From positions 1 to 6,944 of the forward strand of contig JAUVIG010000200.1 of NCBI GenBank assembly GCA_030592825.1: a stretch of 6,944 bases of DNA. Reading direction: 5' to 3'. Of the stretch, positions 1 to 5,101 are shown piece after piece. The DNA is from Chlorobiota bacterium. Its GTDB lineage: Bacteria; Bacteroidota; Bacteroidia; Bacteroidales; JAADGE01. The stretch's first letter is position 1. Each line of letters starts with the position of its first letter. Made by a program: the position numbers and the translations under genes. The notes beneath the pieces are model-generated. The model made no database searches. It was not told the origin of the DNA and was given only the letters and a program-made list of their open reading frames with translations.

Positions 1-52
1 TTGAATTGTATGTCGGGAGACCGAATTTTAAAAGATATTTGTGAAATTGATC

Positions 53-214
53 TCATTTATAACCGGATATCTCGGAAATTAATTCAGAATGTTTTATTTC
101 AAGTTTACCAATTACTTTTTGGATACTGTCAATTTTTGAAGTATAGTCTTGGCTTAATATTACTTTCGACAGAAATGAAATGAATAAAATTATTATAATC
201 CTTTTATGTTTCAT
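53..214 (-). CDS. Small exported protein, 53 aa; possibly the 5' part of an interrupted gene
   Basis: An ATG at 214 opens a 53-residue frame that starts MKHKRIIIILFISFLSKVIL and continues SQDYTSK. This is a convincing Sec signal peptide: a basic N-terminus, a hydrophobic core of about 14 residues and a probable cut near residues 20-22. The mature part (residues 26-53) is rich in I, E, K and S and looks helical or coiled-coil. The frame closes at TGA (55-53). Beyond the stop the same frame stays open for 17 codons to the window edge and reads DQFHKYLLKFGLPTYNS, which looks like real protein. The gene may therefore be a pseudogene broken by a nonsense change, or contain a sequencing error. The xxLxxxGLP pattern vaguely recalls the N-terminal helix of some exported Bacteroidota nucleases; this is only an impression. 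It is divergent from the LRR gene, with 62 bases between the starts. No exact TAnnTTTG box precedes it. Confidence 0.5.
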   Translation of the reverse strand: MKHKRIIIILFISFLSKVILSQDYTSKIDSIQKVIGKLEIKHSELISEISGYK

Positions 215-276
215 TATTTATTTTTTATATTTACAAATAATTATTTAAACCATAATATTTTTAATAAAACCAAATT

Positions 277-1638
277 ATGTCATCTTCAGATTTAATTATT
301 ACAAATTTAGAAAAACAAACCGGAAAAAAGTTTAAAAAATGTAAGTTTAATATTGACGGATGGATTTTTGATGATTTTGCCAGATATCAAGTCGGTGATA
401 ATGACGAGATAATTAAAATCAAAATTACAGATGCCGGTTTAAAAAAAATTCCGGAAGTTATTTTTGATATTGAAAGTTTAAAAGAATTATCAATAGAAGA
501 GAATAAACTCTCATCCTTACCAAAAGATATTGAACGATTAAAAAACCTGAGATATTTGAATGTTGCATACAATCAGTTTGACAGATTTCCAATGGAAATT
601 GCATATTTGGATAAGTTGGAAACAATAAATTTTACTAAAAACAATATTCAAGAACTCCCATCTGAAATAAAGGATTTTAAAAGCTTGTTGGAATTAAATA
701 TCAGTCAAAATATATTTAACAAACTTCCGGATTGTATTAAGAATTATTCTAATCTTTCATATCTGAATTTAGCACAATGCGGTTTGTCAAGTTTGCCGGA
801 TTTATTTTCCGATTTAACAAATTTGCAAGAATTAGATATAAGCAACAACAACTTTTCTTTTATACCGGATGCTGTTTGCAAGTTACCTATGCTGTATCGG
901 CTATATATGACAGGGAATAAAATTGAGAAGATAAACGAATGTATTTTCCAATTGGAAAAGTTGGAATTCTTAAATTTGGGATTCAACAAAATAAAAGAAA
1001 TTCCTGAAAGTATAAGTCAATTAAAAATGATCAGAACTCTGGTTTTTGATTATAATAAAATTATTTCATTGCCGGATAGTATATCTGAACTAAAGACATT
1101 AAGAAAACTGGACTTGGCAGGTAACAACCTAAATTCTTTCCCCGATCATGTTACTGATATGGAGAATTTGCATGAATTGAATTTAATGGATACAAAAATT
1201 GAGATCATACCTGAAGATATTAGTAAATTGAAGTTATTGAGGGTATTATTATTAATGGGAAATATAATTCAGACTTTGCCTGATGAACTTTTTGATTTAC
1301 CTAATTTAATTCATTTAGAGTTGGGAATGAATAATATAAGTAAGATTCCCGAATCAATAAATAAATTAAAACAAATAGAAACTATTTCGTTGGTTAATAA
1401 TTACATAAGAATACTGCCTCCTGAAATAGCAGATCTTTTAACACTTAAAGAACTTGATCTTTCCGGAAATTTATTGGAATTTTTACCTGCCTTTATTCTG
1501 AAATTAGGATTGCAAGTTAATTTCGATGCAAATGAAGACGGTGTTTTACTTCAAAATAATCCGATTTCTTACCCGCCAATTTCAGTAATTAAAAAAGGAA
1601 ATAAAGCTATAGAGAAATATTTTTTTGAAAATAAATAG
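277..1638 (+). CDS. Leucine-rich-repeat protein, cytoplasmic, about 16 repeats
   Basis: This 453-residue protein lacks a signal peptide or membrane segment, so it is probably cytoplasmic. Residues 1-44 are a non-repetitive N-terminal cap. A degenerate repeat at 45-67 leads into 15 uninterrupted repeats, each exactly 23 residues, from 68 to about 412. Each has the form LxxLxLxxNxL followed by xxLPxxIxxL, the plant/Shoc2-like class of LRR. The phase never slips, which predicts a regular solenoid. The C-terminal end (residues 428-450, NPISYPPISVIKKGNKAIEK and on) matches the capping motif NPLxxPPxxIxxxGxxAIxxY found after the LRRs of ROCO-type proteins, but no Roc GTPase or COR domain follows. 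LRR solenoids usually bind protein partners; the partner is unknown. The ATG at 277 is the first in-frame start after the divergent intergenic gap. The Vsr-like gene begins 8 bases after the stop, suggesting co-transcription. Confidence 0.93.
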   Translation: MSSSDLIITNLEKQTGKKFKKCKFNIDGWIFDDFARYQVGDNDEIIKIKITDAGLKKIPEVIFDIESLKELSIEENKLSSLPKDIERLKNLRYLNVAYNQFDRFPMEIAYLDKLETINFTKNNIQELPSEIKDFKSLLELNISQNIFNKLPDCIKNYSNLSYLNLAQCGLSSLPDLFSDLTNLQELDISNNNFSFIPDAVCKLPMLYRLYMTGNKIEKINECIFQLEKLEFLNLGFNKIKEIPESISQLKMIRTLVFDYNKIISLPDSISELKTLRKLDLAGNNLNSFPDHVTDMENLHELNLMDTKIEIIPEDISKLKLLRVLLLMGNIIQTLPDELFDLPNLIHLELGMNNISKIPESINKLKQIETISLVNNYIRILPPEIADLLTLKELDLSGNLLEFLPAFILKLGLQVNFDANEDGVLLQNNPISYPPISVIKKGNKAIEKYFFENK

Positions 1639-1646
1639 TAGTTTTG

Positions 1647-2063
1647 ATGGACAGACACAGTAAAGAGCAAAGAAGAAAAAATATGCAAGCTGTAAAGTCC
1701 AAGGGTTCAAAAATTGAGATTGTACTCGGAAAAGCTTTGTGGAAAAAAGGAATCAGATATAGAAAGAATGTAAAAAATATTTTCGGCAAACCGGATATTG
1801 CAATTAAAAAATATAAAGTAGCCGTTTTTTGCGACAGCGAATTTTGGCACGGAAAAGATTGGTCTCAAAAAAAATCAGAAATAAAATCAAATAAAAAGTT
1901 TTGGTATAATAAAATTGAAAGGAGTATAGAGAGAGATAAAGAAGTTAATATTAAATTAAATGAAGAAGGTTGGATTGTTATAAGATTTTGGGAAAAAGAA
2001 ATATTAAAAGAATCAGAAAAATGCGTTCAAATAGTTATTGATGCTGTTAAAACGAGAAAATAG
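1647..2063 (+). CDS. vsr: Very short patch repair (Vsr)-like endonuclease, zinc-site-less variant
   Basis: The protein has 138 residues, normal for Vsr. Family landmarks are the N-terminal RHSKEQRRKNMQAVKSKGS, an acidic residue at E24, the catalytic PD motif GKPDI (D50), FWHG (H68, equivalent to E. coli H69), then FWYNKIERSIERD and EGWIVIRFWE. Vsr nicks 5' of the T in T:G mismatches made by deamination of 5-methylcytosine. The four zinc ligands of E. coli Vsr (C66, H71, C73, C117) align with E65, K70, W72 and K117 here, so the structural zinc site is absent; E. coli H64 aligns with D63. The CDSEFWHG signature is one I recall from a common Bacteroidota/Firmicutes subgroup, so this is probably a functional variant and not decay. 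A TTG at 1644 could add one residue, but the ATG at 1647 gives the typical MDRHS start. It follows the LRR gene by 8 bases. No methyltransferase gene lies nearby, which is unusual for vsr. Confidence 0.88.
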   Translation: MDRHSKEQRRKNMQAVKSKGSKIEIVLGKALWKKGIRYRKNVKNIFGKPDIAIKKYKVAVFCDSEFWHGKDWSQKKSEIKSNKKFWYNKIERSIERDKEVNIKLNEEGWIVIRFWEKEILKESEKCVQIVIDAVKTRK

Positions 2064-2108
2064 TACCAAAAGTAATTTTCTACGAAACTCAAATATTCCA
2101 AAGTTTTA

Positions 2109-2177
2109 TTATTTTTTCTTCACCCATTTCCCGCTTTCAATTTCTTTGCCTTTGTGGTTGTAATTATAAATGCAACA
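2109..2177 (-). pseudogene. Coding-like remnant or dispersed repeat in the convergent gap
   Basis: The 165 bases between the Vsr-like gene and the end of the T9SS gene (2064-2228) contain a minus-strand frame with no start codon. It is open for 22 codons and ends at TAA (2111-2109); its tail reads NHKGKEIESGKWVKKK. The tail has the look of a real protein C-terminus, and this part (about 2121-2215) is visibly richer in G and C than the rest of the gap. An alternative minus frame over about 2135-2215 is also open (it includes YVPAKLQIANVAFI). The stretch may be the scrap of a decayed gene or a copy of a dispersed repeat. No convincing intrinsic terminator was seen in the gap. Chance cannot be excluded at this length. 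Confidence 0.25.
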
Positions 2178-2228
2178 TTAGCAATTTGTAATTTTGCCGG
2201 CACGTAGTTTTTGCGTCTGCTAATATTT

Positions 2229-3716
2229 TTATTCAACAAGAACAATTTTTCCTGTGTCAATAATTTTATTTTTGTTGATAATATTATAAAAATATAAACC
2301 TGATTTGTTTCCTTTTAAATTTATGATTATTTGATTTTCTGTAAATTCTTGGTGGTATATAATTTTTCCTGTAATATCATAAATATCTATTCTTGCATTT
2401 TTAATTTGTGGCCCTTTTTGTATATTTATAATGCCGTTGGTAGGGTTGGGGTAAACAATAACATCTTTTGTAAAATTTTGAATATTTTCTTTTATACCTG
2501 TTGTAAATGTTGTATTGCCCGTACTGTCAACTTTAATAATAAATGTGTCATAGTTTGGCAAATCTTGTTTAATACGATTACCTGTAATTAATGCTCCGCC
2601 ATCTTTAATTGCTAAAATATTGTATAAATTATAACAAGCATCTCCACCGTAAAACCTTGTCCACATAATACTTAAATTTTTGTCTAATTTTGTAAGCATA
2701 TTCCAATTCTTTGTTGCAGATGATAATATATACGGTGAAATTCCTCCTACATAAACTGCATTTTTATACATATAATCTACACCTTTTATTAATGGAAAAT
2801 ATTCTATGGTATCCAGTTTACCCCAAGATACTTCTTTTAAAAGATTTAAACTTGTATCTAATAATTGAACATTAATATCTTCGTCTTGCGGTGGGTAATC
2901 ATAAAGAACTTTTCTGCTTGCAAATAATAATGTAGTATCGGAGAAGAAAGTTACGGATGAGTTGCCCCACAATCCATCATAAGTTGCATTTTCGGGCAAA
3001 ATTCTTTGAATATTAATTATTTCAAAGTTTTCATCTAATTCTACAATTTGACATTCTAAACAGGAATAGGCTTCTTCAAAATGATAACCTGTAATAAAAT
3101 ACCCGCTGTTATCAGGTATTTCATCAATATCCCAAACAATTTGATAATTATGTTGAATCGGATAGTATTTAAAAAACAGCAAATCACCTTCTAAATTAAA
3201 TTTTGCAGTAAACATATTTTCATCATCAAAAGCATTAGTCCCTGCACAACCTGTTACAACAAGATCAGAGTCAGAATTAATTATAGACCGCATAGTAAAC
3301 ATTAAAGTGTCATTTTCGAAAAAATTATATTCTTTTTGCCAAATTAAATTAAAATCATAGTCATATTTCAGAAAATAAAACCTTTCACGATTTAAAGATT
3401 TTCCTGTAATAAAATAAGCATCTTCAATATCATAGATATCTTGAAAAAAAACATCAACAATTCCAAAATCTGTTTCAAAAATTATTTCACCTTCAGGTGA
3501 TATTTTCATTAATCTCGGAATCAAATCTGTATAATCTGTATCACCGCCAACTAATATAAAGTTGTTTTGCTTATCTTCTATTACATCTCGGATAAAAACA
3601 TTCATATCAGGTTCATCAATAAGCATGTCAAATGCTTTTTGTTGCGATTGTCCCCAAAAAGGTATAATAATAAATATTAGAAGTGCTATTTTATATTTTA
3701 TGAATAAAGGTTTCAT
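2229..3716 (-). CDS. T9SS-secreted protein with a probable seven-bladed beta-propeller and type A sorting domain
   Basis: Starting from the ATG at 3716 the protein has 495 residues and a clear signal peptide (MKPLFIKYKIALLIFIIIPF, then WGQSQQ). Residues about 43-406 contain seven related units of 40-50 residues, near 43-82, 92-130, 143-185, 195-240, 254-298, 311-356 and 366-406. Each has a (F/V/L)-(I/V)-(V/T)-G strand followed by a KxDxxxNxxW-like strand, as in VGGDT, ITGKS, VTGCA, ITGYH, VGGIS and ITGNR. This predicts a seven-bladed propeller. Residues about 418-495 are the type A C-terminal sorting domain: VYPNPTNGIINI, then IYDITGKI, then KSGLYFYNI and a GKIVLVE end. This directs export across the outer membrane and attachment or release at the surface. 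A TTG (3752) and an ATG (3734) lie upstream; the TTG falls inside a hairpin and is rejected, while 3734 remains possible. Ligand or substrate is unknown. It lies 82 bases downstream of the lipoprotein gene, probably in the same transcript with partial termination between them. Confidence 0.85.
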   Translation of the reverse strand: MKPLFIKYKIALLIFIIIPFWGQSQQKAFDMLIDEPDMNVFIRDVIEDKQNNFILVGGDTDYTDLIPRLMKISPEGEIIFETDFGIVDVFFQDIYDIEDAYFITGKSLNRERFYFLKYDYDFNLIWQKEYNFFENDTLMFTMRSIINSDSDLVVTGCAGTNAFDDENMFTAKFNLEGDLLFFKYYPIQHNYQIVWDIDEIPDNSGYFITGYHFEEAYSCLECQIVELDENFEIINIQRILPENATYDGLWGNSSVTFFSDTTLLFASRKVLYDYPPQDEDINVQLLDTSLNLLKEVSWGKLDTIEYFPLIKGVDYMYKNAVYVGGISPYILSSATKNWNMLTKLDKNLSIMWTRFYGGDACYNLYNILAIKDGGALITGNRIKQDLPNYDTFIIKVDSTGNTTFTTGIKENIQNFTKDVIVYPNPTNGIINIQKGPQIKNARIDIYDITGKIIYHQEFTENQIIINLKGNKSGLYFYNIINKNKIIDTGKIVLVE

Positions 3717-3748
3717 TGTATAATATTTTAACATCGTTTTTTTTAAAA

Positions 3749-3778
3749 GCAAGTGTTATCGGAAATAATAACACTTGC
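3749..3778 (-). terminator. Perfect 11-bp hairpin between lipoprotein and T9SS genes
   Basis: The arms GCAAGTGTTAT (3749-3759) and ATAACACTTGC (3768-3778) pair perfectly around an 8-base loop. In the minus direction the stem begins 20 bases after the lipoprotein stop and is followed by TTTT, then a run of A. This fits an intrinsic terminator or an attenuator that lowers expression of the downstream T9SS gene. The T-tract is short (four), so termination may be partial. No Bacteroidetes -7 box lies between this hairpin and the T9SS start, which favours read-through. Confidence 0.7.
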
Positions 3779-3798
3779 AATTATAAAGCTATTCAATT

Positions 3799-4737
3799 TT
3801 ATATTGTATGAGCTATTCCGTAATATACACGTATTGAATGACCAAAATATTTTTCAACATTGACATATTCTTGATAAAAATGATAAAGTACCCAACTTTT
3901 ATAACTGTTTCCTTGCGGTATTAAATCTAATGTAATATCAAAAGCATCTTGCGTGCCGATTACATAATAATTCATCGGATCAACCGGAATACAAGGGGCA
4001 TCAGGAAACGGAGGAGTGTCAAAATATTCATAGTACATCAAATAATCACCATATGGATTGTTTTGAGTTGCAAAATCAAGGTCATACGAAATTTTCCAGA
4101 TATTATCAATATCAGTATAAAATTGAGCTATAGGCGGAGTTTCTATGCGAGCATATATTAAATCCGTAGCATCACAATTAGCAAGGCTAGTCCCGTCACA
4201 ATCACCTAAATCTTGTCCATAGTACCAACCTTCAGTTATCGGCGGATAAGATTTTTCCGGATTTGTATTATAAACAAAGGCATAATAAACTTTAAATTCG
4301 TTATTAGCAAATTCAATATCCACAAGATCGTAAAATTTTAATGCATAATCTAATTCTTCAAAAGCAGAAATAATTGTTGTTTCTACAGTTAAATATGTTT
4401 TTGCAATTTCGTTATAATTAATTTTATTGCTTGATGTTTCTGCATCAATAAACATACTGTCAACTGTTATTGCATTTAAATCAGCATTTTCTCTTTCTTC
4501 TGTCAATATACAATACTCATAGTTTGCAAGTGCCTCAATATACCAAACAGCAGAATCAATACTCATTGTTTCGCCTGATTTATCACCGCTTTTCATCTTT
4601 TCTTTAAAGTTAAGAATTTTTTGCACTGTAGGGTCAATTACTTTTTCCTCCGTTAAGGTATCATCCTTTTTACATGCTGTGAACACAATGCTTATTACAA
4701 GCATAAACGTAAAAACTTTCAATAAATTTTTGTACAT
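3799..4737 (-). CDS. Uncharacterised lipoprotein, 312 aa
   Basis: The ATG at 4737 gives a 312-residue protein with a lipoprotein signal: MYKNLLKVFTFMLVISIVFT followed by ACKKDD. The lipobox is FTAC with the modified cysteine at C22. The following KKDD is typical of Bacteroidota lipoproteins, which are anchored in the inner or outer membrane and face the periplasm or surface. The frame extends 35 codons upstream to 4842, but that part lies in the folded leader and would bury the signal sequence, so the ATG at 4737 is preferred. Residues 36-60 form a charged linker. A motif TMSIDSAVWYIEALANYEYC (58-77) resembles a recurring uncharacterised Bacteroidota family that I cannot name. The rest is rich in Y, D and N, with cysteines C180, C188 and C249 after the lipobox. 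The function is unknown. It is first in a probable two-gene unit with the T9SS propeller protein and has an elaborate leader (4738-5018). Confidence 0.82.
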   Translation of the reverse strand: MYKNLLKVFTFMLVISIVFTACKKDDTLTEEKVIDPTVQKILNFKEKMKSGDKSGETMSIDSAVWYIEALANYEYCILTEERENADLNAITVDSMFIDAETSSNKINYNEIAKTYLTVETTIISAFEELDYALKFYDLVDIEFANNEFKVYYAFVYNTNPEKSYPPITEGWYYGQDLGDCDGTSLANCDATDLIYARIETPPIAQFYTDIDNIWKISYDLDFATQNNPYGDYLMYYEYFDTPPFPDAPCIPVDPMNYYVIGTQDAFDITLDLIPQGNSYKSWVLYHFYQEYVNVEKYFGHSIRVYYGIAHTI

Positions 4738-4762
4738 TTTAAATAATTTTTTGGTACTGCCG

Positions 4763-4807
4763 GTTCCCAAAGCAGTGTTTATAAAATATATAAAAAAGCG
4801 TGGGAAC
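4763..4807 (-). repeat. Inverted repeat GTTCCCA / TGGGAAC in lipoprotein leader
   Basis: GTTCCCA (4763-4769) and TGGGAAC (4801-4807) are perfect 7-base inverted arms separated by 31 AT-rich bases. The right arm shares bases with the GCGTGGG arm (4798-4804) of the neighbouring terminator-like stem, so the two structures exclude each other. A smaller stem, ACTGC (4756-4760) with GCAGT (4772-4776), overlaps the left arm and lies about 20 bases upstream of the lipoprotein ATG. Confidence 0.5.
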
Positions 4808-4871
4808 TGTAACTTATCCGACCCAGAGGTATCACCAAACACCCACAGTTACAAATAAGAACAGCCCACGC
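4791..4871 (-). terminator. Terminator-like long stem ending in six Ts, upstream of the lipoprotein gene
   Basis: Read on the minus strand, GCGTGGG (4871-4865) pairs with CCCACGC (4804-4798). The helix continues through CTGT/ACAG and CTTAT/ATAAG with small bulges, and the 3' arm is followed directly by TTTTTT (4797-4792). This is the shape of an intrinsic terminator closing a long loop. As no gene lies between it and the candidate promoter at 5018-5011, it could act only on a leader transcript, that is, as an attenuator. It competes with the hairpin at 4867-4881. The loop of about 30 bases between helices weakens the call. Confidence 0.4.
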
Positions 4872-4923
4872 CAGAGGCGTGAGCATCAATCTTATTTCTT
4901 GTAACTGTTAAATTAATGGTGAT
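4831..4923. repeat. Nested palindromic element, REP-like
   Basis: Four sets of arms are centred on the same point (about 4874-4877). ATCACCA (4831-4837) pairs with TGGTGAT (4917-4923). ACAGTTACAA (4845-4854) pairs with TTGTAACTGT (4899-4908). ATAAGA (4855-4860) pairs with TCTTAT (4890-4895). CACGCC (4867-4872) pairs with GGCGTG (4876-4881) around an AGA loop. The second and third sets run on from each other with only a 3-base bulge, giving 16 bp. It could be a cruciform, a folded RNA in the lipoprotein leader, or a REP/MITE-like mobile palindrome. No transposase gene is in the window. Confidence 0.7.
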
Positions 4924-4938
4924 TTACTGGGACAAGAA

Positions 4939-4957
4939 AATAAGCTAAACGCTTATT
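4939..4957. other. Small AT-rich hairpin AATAAGC / GCTTATT
   Basis: The arms AATAAGC (4939-4945) and GCTTATT (4951-4957) are perfect around a 5-base loop. T-rich sequence follows on both strands (ATTTTAATATTTTG on plus, TTCTTG on minus), so it could be a weak bidirectional terminator. It could also be an outer part of the adjacent palindromic element. Confidence 0.35.
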
Positions 4958-5010
4958 ATTTTAATATTTTGTTTTAATTATGTCATGGTTTTTTATTAAA
5001 TGTTATATTG

Positions 5011-5018
5011 CAAATGTA
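5011..5018 (-). promoter_or_regulatory. Candidate Bacteroidetes -7 box for the lipoprotein gene
   Basis: On the minus strand these bases read TACATTTG, an exact match to the Bacteroidetes -7 consensus TAnnTTTG. No clear TTTG -33 element is present at the expected distance upstream. If used, transcription would start near 5000-5003, giving a leader of roughly 265 bases that includes the whole nested palindrome and the terminator-like stem. Confidence 0.45.
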
Positions 5019-5078
5019 AATAATATTTTTTTTATTACATAATAAAAATCTAAAAGATATTTTATACAGAAAAACTTT

Positions 5079-5086
5079 TAAATTTG
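5079..5086 (+). promoter_or_regulatory. Bacteroidetes -7 box for the ruvX-def-MBL operon
   Basis: TAAATTTG is an exact TAnnTTTG match, 15 bases before the ruvX TTG start. Transcription would begin near 5093, leaving a 5' UTR of about 8-9 bases and an almost leaderless mRNA. The -33 element is not convincing (only a T-run at 5060-5063). Confidence 0.55.
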
Positions 5087-5101
5087 CATTTTTATTAAGT
5101 T

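Larger units (their letters stand above)
4738..5101. promoter_or_regulatory. Divergent control region, 364 bases without a gene
   Basis: This region separates the lipoprotein gene (minus) from ruvX (plus). I see no credible gene in it. The half next to the lipoprotein (4757-4923) is comparatively GC-rich and full of inverted repeats. The half next to ruvX (about 4960-5101) is very AT-rich and carries one perfect TAnnTTTG box for each direction. The sub-elements are listed separately. Confidence 0.75.

Noticed and set aside
1..183. Plus-strand frame of 60 codons beginning with TTG
   Set aside because: It overlaps the minus-strand gene that has a good signal peptide, lacks an ATG at its 5' end, and its product does not look like a real protein.
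215..276. Promoter for the LRR gene (TATATTTA at 226-233)
   Set aside because: It differs by one base from TAnnTTTG and has no -33 element. In sequence this AT-rich such a match is expected by chance.
387..989. Minus-strand frames inside the LRR gene
   Set aside because: They are complements of the leucine-rich repeats in a low-GC gene; the plus-strand frame has unambiguous repeat structure.
1607..1789. Minus-strand frame across the LRR/Vsr junction
   Set aside because: It overlaps two well-supported plus-strand genes; its hydrophobic appearance comes from complementing lysine-rich codons.
2085..2117. Possible terminator after the Vsr-like gene (AAACT/AGTTT stem followed by T-rich sequence)
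   Set aside because: The stem is only five A/T-rich pairs with a long loop, and the T-run is interrupted; it is not above chance in this composition.
2331..2591. Plus-strand frame of 86 codons under the T9SS gene
   Set aside because: It is a shadow of the sorting-domain region; the minus-strand protein has clear family motifs.
3717..3752. Longer start (TTG at 3752) for the T9SS gene
   Set aside because: The TTG lies inside the 3749-3778 hairpin and would bury the signal peptide behind 12 extra residues. The ATG at 3716 gives a normal signal sequence.
3949..4161. Plus-strand frame of 70 codons under the lipoprotein gene
   Set aside because: It is a shadow frame with no recognisable features opposite a lipoprotein with a clear lipobox.
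4738..4842. N-terminal extension of the lipoprotein frame (35 codons)
   Set aside because: It would move the lipobox away from the N-terminus and translate through the inverted repeats. The start at 4737 places the signal peptide correctly.
4757..4960. CRISPR-like or integron attC-like array
   Set aside because: The repeats are inverted and nested, not direct and regularly spaced. No integrase, cas gene or attC core motifs were seen.
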